From Actinomadura sp. NAK00032 (GTDB lineage: Bacteria > Actinomycetota > Actinomycetes > Streptosporangiales > Streptosporangiaceae), in assembly GCF_013364275.1 (NCBI RefSeq), contig NZ_CP054932.1, positions 2,852,001-2,916,000 on the forward strand: a stretch of DNA of 64,000 bases, given 5' to 3'. The position numbers and the translations under genes were made by a program. The notes beneath the pieces are model-generated. The model did not search any database, was not told the origin of the DNA, and worked only from the letters and a program-made list of their open reading frames with translations. Shown here in pieces: positions 27,302 to 36,389 of the stretch; position 1 is the first letter of the stretch; every line of letters begins with the position of its first letter.

Positions 27302-28092
27302 CCCGGCGGGGTGTCGTCGGGGTCGTGCTCCTGGTGGCGGTGTTCGTCCTGGCGTTCGCGGGGCCGCTCGTGGCGCCATGGCGCTGGGACGAGACCGACT
27401 TCGCGGCGTTCGGTCAGGGGCCGTCGGCGCGGCACTGGCTCGGGACGACGCAGAGCGGGCGGGACGTCTTCGCGCTCACCCTGCGCGGTGCCCAGAAGTC
27501 CCTGATCATCGGGCTTCTGGCCGCGCTGCTCTCGACGGGGTTCGCCGCCGTGGTCGGTTCTGTCGCCGGGTTCGCGGGCGGTCTGCTCGACCGGGCCCTG
27601 ATGTGGGGCGTCGATCTCTTGCTTGTATTGCCGTCCTTCCTCGTGGTCGCCGTTCTGGCGCCGGGCGGGGCATGGCCGATGCTCGCGCCTCTGCTCGCCG
27701 CGTTCATGTGGATGCTCACCGCCAGGGTGGTCCGGGCGATGACGCTGTCGGTGCGCGAGCGCGAATACGTGCTCGCCGCCCGGTTCATCGGGGTGCGCAC
27801 GTCGCGTGCGCTCGTCCGGCACGTCCTGCCGCAGATGGCGTCGCTGCTGGTCGTGGACGCGAGCCTCTCCGCCGGCGTCGCGATCGTCGCCGAGGGCGGG
27901 CTGTCCTTCCTCGGCTTCGGCGCCCGTCCGCCGGACGTCTCGCTGGGCACGATGATCGCGGAGGGGCGGGGCGCGGCGGCCGCCTGGCCGTTCCTGTCCG
28001 CCGCCGGGCTGCTCGTGCTGATCGTCCTCGCCGTGAACCTGGTCGGCGACGGGTTGCGGGACGTCCTCGATCCGCTGCGGGACGCGCGTTGA
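27298..28092 (+). CDS. peptide/nickel-type ABC transporter permease (DppC-like)
   Basis: A 264-residue partner permease with an N-terminal helix, the motif HWLGTTQSGRDVFALTLRGA typical of DppC/OppC proteins, an EAA loop REREYVLAARFIGVRTSR and GLSFLGFGARPPDVSLGTMI. It is somewhat short for the family but complete. It overlaps the upstream permease by 4 bp and ends just before the ATPase. Confidence 0.93.
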   Translation: MTRRGVVGVVLLVAVFVLAFAGPLVAPWRWDETDFAAFGQGPSARHWLGTTQSGRDVFALTLRGAQKSLIIGLLAALLSTGFAAVVGSVAGFAGGLLDRALMWGVDLLLVLPSFLVVAVLAPGGAWPMLAPLLAAFMWMLTARVVRAMTLSVREREYVLAARFIGVRTSRALVRHVLPQMASLLVVDASLSAGVAIVAEGGLSFLGFGARPPDVSLGTMIAEGRGAAAAWPFLSAAGLLVLIVLAVNLVGDGLRDVLDPLRDAR

Positions 28093-28094
28093 CG

Positions 28095-29846
28095 GTGCTG
28101 CGCGTCACCGGCCTGACGGTCGATCTTCCAGGCGGCGTGCGCGCCGTACGCGAGGTGGACTTCGCGGTTCAGGCGGGGGAGGTCCTCGCGGTCGTCGGTG
28201 AGTCGGGGGCGGGCAAGACCGCGCTCGCTCTCGCCGCGATGGGGCTTCTTCCGGAGGGCGCCGAGGTCACGGGGTCCGTGCGGCTGCGCGGTGAGGAATT
28301 GATCGGGCGGTCTGACGCCGAGTTGTGCCGGGTGCGCGGCAAGGACCTGGCGATGGTGTTCCAGGAGGCGGCGCTCACGCCCGTCCGCACCGTGGGCGAT
28401 CAGGTCACCGAGGCGGTGCGTGCCCATGTGAAGGTCACGCGGGCGGCGGCGCGTGCGCGGGCGGTGGAACTGCTGGATGTGGTGGGAATCGCCGCAGGGC
28501 GGGCGCGTGCGTACCCGCACGAGTTCTCCGGCGGAATGCGGCGCCGAGTGATGATCGCCATGGCCATCGCGAACAGTCCTGGAGTGATCCTGGCGGACGA
28601 GCCGACGGCCGGCCTGGACGTGACCGTCCAGGCACAGGTCTTGGACGTCCTCCGGACCGCGAAGGACACGACCGGTGCCGCGCTCGTGCTGATCACACAT
28701 GACCTGCGGCTCGTCGAGGACTTCGCCGATCGCGTGATGGTGATGCGTGAGGGGCGGATCGTCGAGTCCGGGCCAGTGGAGCAGATCTACCGGGCACCGC
28801 GTGCGGCCTACACGATCGAGTTGCTGCGGTCCATCCCGCGCGTGGAGGGCAAGGCTGTGGAGCAGTCTCGGCCTGAGCGTCCTGTTGTGTTGCGCGTGGA
28901 CGGCCTCGTCCGGCACTACCCCGTCTTCAAGGGGACGCTGGTGCGGCGGAGGGTCGGCAGTGTGCGCGCGGTGGACGGCATCGGCCTCGACGTTCGGGAG
29001 GGCGAGACCCTCGCGCTCGTGGGGGAGTCGGGGTGCGGTAAGACCACGACCTTGAGGGAGATCCTGCGGCTGGCACGGCCGCAGGACGGCCGTGTGGTCG
29101 TCCTCGGCCAGGACACGGCGTCGCTGAGCGCCGCCCGGCGGAAGGCACTGCGACGGGACGTCCAGGTCGTGTTCCAGGATCCGGCCGCGTCGCTCAATCC
29201 TCGGATGCGCATCGCCGACATCATCGCCGAGCCTCTGATCACGCACGGATTCCCGTCGTCCGGGATCGGAAGCCGCGTGGAGGAGCTGCTGGAGCTGGTG
29301 GGCTTGAAGGCCAACACCATACGGCGCTATCCCCACACACTCTCTGGCGGACAGAAGCAGCGTGTGAGCATCGCGCGGGCACTGGCTCTGGAACCGCGCC
29401 TGCTGCTCTTGGACGAGCCTGTGTCGGCCCTGGACGCGCCTGTGCAGGCGAGCGTCATGGCTCTGCTGGAAAGCCTCCGCGACCGCCTTGGCCTGGCGTA
29501 CCTGCTCGTCGCCCACGATCTGGCCGTCGTCCACCGCATCGCCGACCGGGTCGCCGTCATGTACATGGGCCGCATCGTCGAGCTGGGGCCGACTCGCAAG
29601 GTGTACGACGCGCCGGCTCACCCCTACACGCGCGCACTGCTACGACACGACCCTCTGCACGGAGACACATCGGACCCGATGTCACCGCTCACTGGATGCC
29701 GTTTCCGTTCCCGGTGCCCTTGCTACGCCACGCTCGCCGAACAGGACGCTCGCTTGTGCGATGAACAGGATCCGGAGCCCTTGCAAGACCCAGATCGGTC
29801 GGTCGCCTGTCACTTTCCCCTCACCGGAGCAGAGGTCAAGCAGTGA
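28095..29846 (+). CDS. fused double ABC ATPase of a peptide transporter (DppD-DppF type)
   Basis: A 583-residue protein with two complete ATPase domains. The first has Walker A GESGAGKT (35-42), signature FSGGM (144-148) and Walker B ending LADEP. The second has GESGCGKT (310-317), LSGGQ (416-420) and LLDEP. The C-terminus is the cysteine-bearing oligopeptide/dipeptide domain (CRFRSRCPC and later Cys). One chain therefore replaces the usual DppD/DppF pair. The start is GTG 28095, or TTG 28089 overlapping the permease stop. The stop overlaps the next GTG. Confidence 0.93.
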   Translation: MLRVTGLTVDLPGGVRAVREVDFAVQAGEVLAVVGESGAGKTALALAAMGLLPEGAEVTGSVRLRGEELIGRSDAELCRVRGKDLAMVFQEAALTPVRTVGDQVTEAVRAHVKVTRAAARARAVELLDVVGIAAGRARAYPHEFSGGMRRRVMIAMAIANSPGVILADEPTAGLDVTVQAQVLDVLRTAKDTTGAALVLITHDLRLVEDFADRVMVMREGRIVESGPVEQIYRAPRAAYTIELLRSIPRVEGKAVEQSRPERPVVLRVDGLVRHYPVFKGTLVRRRVGSVRAVDGIGLDVREGETLALVGESGCGKTTTLREILRLARPQDGRVVVLGQDTASLSAARRKALRRDVQVVFQDPAASLNPRMRIADIIAEPLITHGFPSSGIGSRVEELLELVGLKANTIRRYPHTLSGGQKQRVSIARALALEPRLLLLDEPVSALDAPVQASVMALLESLRDRLGLAYLLVAHDLAVVHRIADRVAVMYMGRIVELGPTRKVYDAPAHPYTRALLRHDPLHGDTSDPMSPLTGCRFRSRCPCYATLAEQDARLCDEQDPEPLQDPDRSVACHFPLTGAEVKQ

Positions 29847-31507
29847 AACGGATACTCGGCGCAGTTCTCCTGGGCATCGTGCTCATGACCGGCTGCGGCG
29901 ACCTCGGCGGGCAGGACGGTGCGTCCGGGCGGTTGCCGGCCGCGGACGTCAACCCCGTCCCGCGCGACCGGATCGTGAACGGCGGCACGCTCCGCTGGCC
30001 GCTGCCGGAGTTCCCGTCCCAGTGGAACTTCAACCACGTCAACGGCACCAAGGGCGCGGTGGAACATGTCATCCAGGGCGTCCTGCCGCATCTAATGCGC
30101 GCTGACGAGAAATCCATTCCTCATCCCGTCCCGGAGTATCTGGAGTCGGCCACGCTGAAGCGCACCAGGCGAGGCCAGACCGTCACCTACAGGCTCAATC
30201 CCCAGGCCAGATGGTCTGACGGCCGTCCCATCGGATACGCCGATTTCGTCGCCCAGGCCCGTGCGCTTTCCGGACGCGACCGGCGTTACGAGGTCTCCAC
30301 CGTCAGCGGTTACCGCCTGATCAAACGCATCGAGCAGGGCCCGCACGCAAACGACGTGAAGGTGACGTTCACCCAGACCTACGCCGACTGGCGGAGCCTG
30401 TTCAGCCCGCTCTACCCGGCCGCCGCCTACTCCACCCCACGCGCGTTCAACACCGGCTGGACGAACGCACTGCCCGTCACCGCAGGCCCGTTCAAAGTGC
30501 AGCGGATCGACCGCACCGACAAGACCGTCACCGTGGCTCGCGACCCGTCCTGGTGGGGGCCGCCGGCGAAACTCGACCGCATCGTCTACCGCGCCATGGA
30601 CAGCAGCGCCATGCCCGGCGCGTTCGCCAATCACGAGATCGACCTGATGGACATCGGGCTGGACGCGAGTGCGATGCGACGCGTCCAAGGCGTCCCCGGT
30701 ACCGACATACGCCGCGCGGGGGGACCCGACTGGCGGCACTTCACGTTCAACGCCGCTTCGCCCGTCCTGTCCGATGTGCGCGTACGGCGTGCGGTCATGC
30801 TGGGCATCGACCGGGAGGTCATCGCACGATCCGACCTGTCCGGCCTCGGGGTGCCGGTCCAGACCCTCGGCAACCACTTCTACGTCAACACCCAGAACGG
30901 CTACCGGGACAACTCGGCCGTCCTCGGCGGCTACGATCCCGCGCACGCCGGGCGGCTCCTGGACGAGGCGGGCTGGCGGCAGCACGGCAAGTACCGTGCC
31001 AAGGCAGGACGCACCCTCGCGCTGCGCTTCGTGGTGCCTTCCGGTGTTCCCATCAGCGCGCGCGAAGCGGAACTGGCGCGCGCGCTGCTCGAACGTATCG
31101 GTGTCCGGGTGGACATCCGGCCCGTCCCGGCCGACGACGCGCTCGACGCCCACGTGACGAAGGGCGACTTCGACATCGTCCCGTTCTCGTGGCTGGGCAC
31201 CTCGTTCCCGGTGTCACCCATGAGGGCGGTGTTCGCTCGGCCGCACGGCGGCCGCGTCCAGCAGAACTACTCCCGCACCGGGACAGCCGCCATCGACGCG
31301 GCGATGGACCGGGCGATCGCGGAGACCGACCCCGCGAAGGTCCACGTCCTCGTGAACAGGACCGACCGGCTCATCTGGCGCCAGGCGTCGGTGTTGCCGC
31401 TGTACCAGCGTCCGCAACTCGTCGCAGCGCGCGCGGACCTGGCCAACATGGGGGCGTGCGGCTTCCTGGAGCCCGACTACCAGGACATCGGGTTCACCGC
31501 CCGCTGA
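29843..31507 (+). CDS. peptide ABC transporter substrate-binding lipoprotein (SBP family 5)
   Basis: A 554-residue lipoprotein: signal sequence with lipobox LMTGC (Cys18) and a mature SBP_bac_5 fold (NGGTLRWPLPEFPSQWN, YRLNPQARWSDGRPIGYADF, VRRAVMLGIDRE). It should bind peptides outside the cell for import by the permeases and fused ATPase. The GTG overlaps the ATPase stop (GTGA). Being last in the operon is unusual for the most abundant component. Its real ligand could also be nickel or another oligomer. Confidence 0.92.
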   Translation: MKRILGAVLLGIVLMTGCGDLGGQDGASGRLPAADVNPVPRDRIVNGGTLRWPLPEFPSQWNFNHVNGTKGAVEHVIQGVLPHLMRADEKSIPHPVPEYLESATLKRTRRGQTVTYRLNPQARWSDGRPIGYADFVAQARALSGRDRRYEVSTVSGYRLIKRIEQGPHANDVKVTFTQTYADWRSLFSPLYPAAAYSTPRAFNTGWTNALPVTAGPFKVQRIDRTDKTVTVARDPSWWGPPAKLDRIVYRAMDSSAMPGAFANHEIDLMDIGLDASAMRRVQGVPGTDIRRAGGPDWRHFTFNAASPVLSDVRVRRAVMLGIDREVIARSDLSGLGVPVQTLGNHFYVNTQNGYRDNSAVLGGYDPAHAGRLLDEAGWRQHGKYRAKAGRTLALRFVVPSGVPISAREAELARALLERIGVRVDIRPVPADDALDAHVTKGDFDIVPFSWLGTSFPVSPMRAVFARPHGGRVQQNYSRTGTAAIDAAMDRAIAETDPAKVHVLVNRTDRLIWRQASVLPLYQRPQLVAARADLANMGACGFLEPDYQDIGFTAR

Positions 31508-31523
31508 CCCCCATGCCGGACGG

Positions 31524-32243
31524 TCACGGGAAGGTGAGCTGGATGCCCTTGCGGTCGCTGGTGTAGCGCGCGTTCCACACGTACAGCCGCAGGTCGTCGC
31601 CGGAGATGCCCTCGTCGACCGGGAGGTCGGAGGCGATCCGCACGACGTAGGAGGCGCCGCCCGGCATCATCATGCTGCCGCTGTCGTCGACCGGCGGCTT
31701 CGCCCCGTCGATCCGGGCGGTGATCTTGCTGTGGTTCGGCAGCGTGCACATGTCGTCGGGGATGCCGGCCTGCGGCATGCAGCGCTCCTGCGCCGCCTTC
31801 GGGACCTGCGCCTTCGGCATGAACAGGTCGGCGGGGTAGTCGAGCAGGACGGGCCGCCGCTGCGTGTTGGTCAGGATGTAGTCGGCGTAGGCGTACGTCG
31901 TCCCGGACGGCGGCGCCTCGGTGGCGCCCAGGGGCTGCGCGTCCGTCCCGGCCTGGACGGCGGCGAGACTGTAGCCGTAGCCCTCGGGGGTCGTGAAGTT
32001 CACCGGCGGGCCCGCCTTCGGCGCGGGCACGGCCGAGCCCTGCTGCGTGCCGTCGCCCTGGCTGGCCAGGGTCGGCTGGGCGGTCTCCTCGGCGGCGTCC
32101 CCGCCGGGCCGCAGGAACACGATCCCGCCGGCGATCGCGGCGATGCCGACGGCGCCGGTGACGGCCCCGGCGAGGCCGAGCCGGCCCGCGGCGGTCTTCT
32201 TGCGGCGGCGGTGCGAGCGGTAGGGCTGGTAGCTGTTGGACAT
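31524..32243 (-). CDS. membrane-anchored extracytoplasmic protein of unknown function
   Basis: A 239-residue protein: an Arg/Lys-rich N-terminus (YRSHRRRKKTAAGR), one membrane helix (about 22-44), a disordered Ala/Pro linker, then a ~150-residue outside domain containing two cysteines (RCMPQAGIPDDMC) that could form a disulfide. Its layout resembles DUF4352-like exported domains, but I do not recognise the family with confidence. It lies 123 bp after glcF on the same strand. Confidence 0.7.
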   Translation of the reverse strand: MSNSYQPYRSHRRRKKTAAGRLGLAGAVTGAVGIAAIAGGIVFLRPGGDAAEETAQPTLASQGDGTQQGSAVPAPKAGPPVNFTTPEGYGYSLAAVQAGTDAQPLGATEAPPSGTTYAYADYILTNTQRRPVLLDYPADLFMPKAQVPKAAQERCMPQAGIPDDMCTLPNHSKITARIDGAKPPVDDSGSMMMPGGASYVVRIASDLPVDEGISGDDLRLYVWNARYTSDRKGIQLTFP

Positions 32244-32366
32244 GGTGGTGCGTGCTCCCTCGGGCCTGCTCCAGGCTCAGTAAGCGCGTCCTGTCGAGCT
32301 GTCGTCGGCAACGGCGGCAGGCCACGATACCGGACGCCCGGAACGGCGGTGTTCCAGGCCGGCGGG

Positions 32367-33653
32367 TTACGAAATGCGCGCGACGAGGGCGTCGCGGCCG
32401 AGCCCCCGCAGAGAGGCGTCCAGCACCTGCGCGGTGTGCGCGACCGCGATGCCGGCGCCGCGCCGGCGCAGCGCGGTGGCGATCTGCATCGAGCAGCCGG
32501 GGTTGGCGGCGACCAGTAGTTCGGCTCCGGTGGCGTCCACGTTCACCGCCTTGCGGTCGCCGAGTTCACCGGCGGCCTCCGGCTGGAACAGGTTATAGGT
32601 TCCGGCGGAACCGCAGCAGATGTCCGGTTCGGCGATCTCCCTGACGGTCAGCTCGGGGATCGCGGCCAGCAGCGCCCGGGGCTGGCTGCGCACGCCCTGG
32701 GCGTGGGCGAGGTGGCAGGCGTCGTGGTAGGCGACGGTGACCGGAAGTGGCCGCCGCTCCGCGCGGGGCCCGAGTTCCGCGAGGTACTCGGCGAGGTCCC
32801 GGGTCTTGTCCGACAGCGCCTCGGCGCGCGCGGCCCAGGCCGGCTCGCCGGCGAGCAGCGTCCGGTACTCCTTCATCGCCGACCCGCAGCCCGCCGAGTT
32901 CACCACGATGACGTCGACGGACTCGAACGTCTCGATCGTCCGGCGGGCGAAGGCGCGGGCCTCCTCGGCCCGGCCGGAGTGCAGCGACAGCGCTCCGCAG
33001 CAGCCCTGGCCGCGCGGGATGAGGACGTCGCAGCCTTCGAGGGCCAGCACGCGGGCCGTGGCCGCGTTGACGCCGGGGAAGAACTCGCTCTGCACGCACC
33101 CGGTCAGCATCCCGACCGTGGCGCGTCGCCCGCCGCGCGCCGCGACCCGCTCGGGCAGCCGGGGCGCCTTCCCGAGCGGCGGCGCGAGCCGCTCCATCGC
33201 CGCGATGGACGGCGAAAGGCGCTCCAGGACGCCGCTCCGCCGGACGAGGCGCTCCAGACCCGACTTCTGGTACGCGCGCAGAGGGCCGCGCAGAGCACGG
33301 AGCCTCCGCTTGTACGGGAACAGCTGGAAGACCATCTCCCTGATGGCCCGTTCCTTCAGCGGACGCGGGTGCTCGTCCTCCACCTGGGTGCGGGTGACCT
33401 CGATGAGGCGGTCGTACTGGACGCCGGACGGGCAGGACGTCACGCACGCCATGCATCCGAGGCACCGGTCGAAGTGCTCGGCCATCGGCTCGTTGAGCGG
33501 TGCCCCCTCAAGGTGCTGCTGCATGAGGTGGATGCGGCCCCTGGGGGAGTCCATCTCCTCGCCCCACAGCACGTAGGTCGGGCAGGTGGGGAGGCAGAAA
33601 CCGCAGTGGACGCAGTCGTTCAGGAGATTGGGGAGATCGTCCTGGGCGCTCAT
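32367..33653 (-). CDS. glcF: glycolate oxidase iron-sulfur subunit GlcF
   Basis: A 428-residue protein with two [4Fe-4S] motifs: Cys14/17/20/24 (CVHCGFCLPTC) and Cys64/67/70/74 (CLGCMACVTSC). Two CCG domains follow, with GQGCCGAL and DICCGSAG. It passes electrons from the flavin subunits towards the quinone pool during oxidation of glycolate or lactate. The ATG overlaps the glcE stop as TGATG. The operon order D-E-F matches the classical complex. Confidence 0.93.
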   Translation of the reverse strand: MSAQDDLPNLLNDCVHCGFCLPTCPTYVLWGEEMDSPRGRIHLMQQHLEGAPLNEPMAEHFDRCLGCMACVTSCPSGVQYDRLIEVTRTQVEDEHPRPLKERAIREMVFQLFPYKRRLRALRGPLRAYQKSGLERLVRRSGVLERLSPSIAAMERLAPPLGKAPRLPERVAARGGRRATVGMLTGCVQSEFFPGVNAATARVLALEGCDVLIPRGQGCCGALSLHSGRAEEARAFARRTIETFESVDVIVVNSAGCGSAMKEYRTLLAGEPAWAARAEALSDKTRDLAEYLAELGPRAERRPLPVTVAYHDACHLAHAQGVRSQPRALLAAIPELTVREIAEPDICCGSAGTYNLFQPEAAGELGDRKAVNVDATGAELLVAANPGCSMQIATALRRRGAGIAVAHTAQVLDASLRGLGRDALVARIS

Positions 33654-34849
33654 CAGATTCCTCCCACGAAACGGCCCGGGCACAGCCTGCGGTCCGGGTC
33701 GAACTGGTCTTTCACGCGCCGCATCAGAGCGAGCGCCGGAACCGGCCCCCACAGGTCGATCTCGCCGCGCACCTCTTCCGGCGCGTAGCGGACGACGGCG
33801 TGGCCGCGGTGCCGGGACAGGACGTCCCTCAGCCGCCCCAGGACGTCGGCCACCTCGTCCGGCGCCATCTCCGGAGGCAGACCGACGTGGCCGTTCCCGC
33901 TGGCGCTCCATGTGGCGGCGGCGTCCGGACCGAGCAGAGTGAGGACGTCGCGGAGCGAGGGCGGTGGTGCGCTGATGTCGATGAGGGTGGTGCCGTCCGG
34001 GTAGCGTCCCCAGCCGTCCGGTGCGGATTCGGAGATCTCGGCGTTCTCCCCAAGGAGTTGCTCGGTCTGCCCAGCGCGCGCGGCGACGCCCTCAGGTACG
34101 CCTTCCAGGAGCACCGAGACCGTCCCTGGGCCGATGTACTCGACCGCACTCGGCGCCACAGGGCAGTGGAGGACGCTCTGGACGGCGTCATGCGCGTCCT
34201 CCGGCCCGTTCACGGCGCACGTCACGTACGCGGACGCTGCCGGGATCGGATGCAGCCGGAAGGTGGCCTCCACGATCAGGCCCAGGGTCCCGTAAGAGCC
34301 GGAGAAGAGCCGCCCCAGGTCGTACCCTGCGACGTTCTTGACGACCTTGCCGCCCGACCGTGCGACCTGTCCGTCCGCCCGGACGACCGTCAGCCCGATG
34401 ACAAGGCTCCGGGGCGTCCCGTACAGCGTGCGGAGCGGCCCTGCGGCGCCACTGGCGATCGTCCCGCCGACCGTGGAGCCGGGCAGAGGGACGTCCAGGG
34501 CGAGGCGCTGGCCGTGCTCGGCGAGGCTCTCGTTGAGCCGCTCCATGGGGAGCCCCGCCTCGGCCTTGGCGACGAGGTCGCCGGCCGTGTGCTCGACGAG
34601 CTTGTCCAGCCGGTGGGTGTCGACCAGCAGATCACAGCGTTCCGGAGGCGTCCCCCAGTCCAGCCGGGTCTCGGCGCCACGGGGAACGACCGCGAGCCCC
34701 TTCTCGGCGGCGACGCGCATGACGTCGGCGGCCTCGGCCAGGTCCTTCGGGGCGGCGACGAGGGCGGGCTCGACGCCGAGCACGCCTTCGGCGGGCTCGC
34801 CGGGGCGCACGTCGGCGCAGACCTTCGCCAGGGCGTCCAGGGGCCGCAT
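33653..34849 (-). CDS. glcE: glycolate oxidase FAD-binding subunit GlcE
   Basis: A 398-residue FAD-linked oxidase subunit with the PCMH-type FAD fold: VVPRGAETRLDWG, VPLPGSTVGGTIASGAAGPLR and GGKVVKNVAGYDLGRLFSGSYGTLG. It overlaps glcD and glcF by one base on each side (TGATG twice), so the three subunits are translationally coupled. Confidence 0.93.
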   Translation of the reverse strand: MRPLDALAKVCADVRPGEPAEGVLGVEPALVAAPKDLAEAADVMRVAAEKGLAVVPRGAETRLDWGTPPERCDLLVDTHRLDKLVEHTAGDLVAKAEAGLPMERLNESLAEHGQRLALDVPLPGSTVGGTIASGAAGPLRTLYGTPRSLVIGLTVVRADGQVARSGGKVVKNVAGYDLGRLFSGSYGTLGLIVEATFRLHPIPAASAYVTCAVNGPEDAHDAVQSVLHCPVAPSAVEYIGPGTVSVLLEGVPEGVAARAGQTEQLLGENAEISESAPDGWGRYPDGTTLIDISAPPPSLRDVLTLLGPDAAATWSASGNGHVGLPPEMAPDEVADVLGRLRDVLSRHRGHAVVRYAPEEVRGEIDLWGPVPALALMRRVKDQFDPDRRLCPGRFVGGI

Positions 34850-36288
34850 CAGAAGATGTCCGCCTTTCCCTCGTACGGGTGGGGGCCCTTGCGCTTGCCG
34901 GGCACCTCACCGCAGAGCCGGGGCGTCGGGAAGACCTTGCCCGGGTTGCACAGGCCCGCCGGGTCGAATCCGCAGCGGACCATCTGCATCGTGTCCAGGT
35001 CGGCGTCGGTGAACATGCGCGGCATGTAGCGGGCCTTGTCGACGCCCACGCCGTGCTCGCCGGTGATGGAGCCGCCGTGCTCGATGCACAGGTCGAGGAT
35101 CGCGCCCGAGACCTCCTCGGCGCGCTCCTCTGCGCCCGGCTCGGAATCGTCGAACAGCACCAGCGGATGCAGGTTGCCGTCGCCCGCGTGGAACACGTTC
35201 GCGACCCGCACGCCCGACTCCGCCGACAGCGCGTCGATGCTCGCGAGGACGTCCGGCAGCACCGTCCGGGGGATCACCCCGTCCTGGACGAGGTAGGCGG
35301 GGCTGATCCGGCCGACCGCCGCGAACGCGGACTTGCGGCCCGTCCAGATCAGCGCCCGCTCCGCGTCGTCGGCGGCGATCCGGATCTCGAACGCGCCCGC
35401 GTCCCGGCACAGCCGCTCCACCTCGGCGAACTGGGCCGCGACCTCGGCGTCCGGGCCGTCCAGCTCCACGATCAGCACCGACCCGGCGCCCGCCGGGTAC
35501 TCGCAGCGCACCGCCGCCTCCGCCGCCTCGATGGCGAGCGCGTCCATCATCTCGATCGCCGCCGGCAGCACGCCCGCGCCGATGATCGCCGACACCGCGG
35601 TGCCGCCCGCCGTGATCGAGTCGAACGCCGCCAGCAGCGTCTGCACGGTCTCCGGCACCCGCGTCAGCCGCACCGTGATCTTGGTGGTGATGCCGAGCGT
35701 GCCCTCCGCCCCGACGAACACCCCGAGCAGGTCGTAGCCGGGCGCGTCCGCCGCCAGCTCCACCAGCTCGCCGTCCGGCGTGACGACCTCGCACGCCAGC
35801 ACGTGGTGCGCGGTGAACCCGTACTTCAGGCAGTGCGCGCCGCCGGAGTTCTCCGCGACGTTGCCGCCGACCGAGCAGATCTGCTGGCTGGACGGGTCGG
35901 GCGCGAAGTAGTACCCGTACGGGCGGACGGCCCGCGTCACGTCCAGGTTGATCACGCCGGGCTCCACCACGGCCCGCTGCCCGGGGATGTCGATCTCCAG
36001 AACGCGGCGCATCCGGGACGTCACGATCAGCACGCCGTCGGTGCGGGGCAGCGCCCCGCCGGACAGGCCCGTCCCGGACCCGCGCGCCACGTACGGCACG
36101 CCCGCCGCAGCGCACTCGCGCACGATCGCCGCGATCTGCTCGGCCGTGTCGGGCAGCACGACGATCCCGGGCGTGGCCCGGTGGTTGGTGAGGCCGTCGC
36201 ACTCGTACGTGCGCAGCCGCACCGGGTCGGTGATCACCCGTTCCGCCCCGAGCAGCGCTTCCAGCCGGGAATCGAGCGCCGTGAGCAT
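34849..36288 (-). CDS. glcD: glycolate oxidase catalytic subunit GlcD
   Basis: A 479-residue FAD-linked oxidase: FAD-binding block GSGTGLSGGALP and SVGGNVAENSGGAHCLKYG, and C-terminal catalytic stretch VANVFHAGDGNLHP with SITGEHGVGVDKARYM. It oxidises glycolate (or D-lactate) to glyoxylate (or pyruvate). The ATG at 36288 is chosen because of GGTGGAG upstream; ATGs at 36309 and 36333 are alternatives. It follows aceB, whose product consumes glyoxylate. Confidence 0.93.
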   Translation of the reverse strand: MLTALDSRLEALLGAERVITDPVRLRTYECDGLTNHRATPGIVVLPDTAEQIAAIVRECAAAGVPYVARGSGTGLSGGALPRTDGVLIVTSRMRRVLEIDIPGQRAVVEPGVINLDVTRAVRPYGYYFAPDPSSQQICSVGGNVAENSGGAHCLKYGFTAHHVLACEVVTPDGELVELAADAPGYDLLGVFVGAEGTLGITTKITVRLTRVPETVQTLLAAFDSITAGGTAVSAIIGAGVLPAAIEMMDALAIEAAEAAVRCEYPAGAGSVLIVELDGPDAEVAAQFAEVERLCRDAGAFEIRIAADDAERALIWTGRKSAFAAVGRISPAYLVQDGVIPRTVLPDVLASIDALSAESGVRVANVFHAGDGNLHPLVLFDDSEPGAEERAEEVSGAILDLCIEHGGSITGEHGVGVDKARYMPRMFTDADLDTMQMVRCGFDPAGLCNPGKVFPTPRLCGEVPGKRKGPHPYEGKADIF

Positions 36289-36338
36289 GGACTCCACCTT
36301 TACCACCATCCTCCGCCCCCGACACCCCCGCAAGATCC

Positions 36339-36370
36339 GGAGCCGGACGGCCCGCGGGCCGCCCGGCTCC
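36339..36370 (-). terminator. hairpin between aceB and glcD
   Basis: A 15-bp stem with one mismatch and a 2-base nominal loop (arms 36339-36353 and 36356-36370), 20 bp after the aceB stop. It probably attenuates read-through into glcDEF or protects the aceB mRNA. Confidence 0.55.
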
Positions 36371-36389
36371 CTTCACGCGCCGCCCGCGC

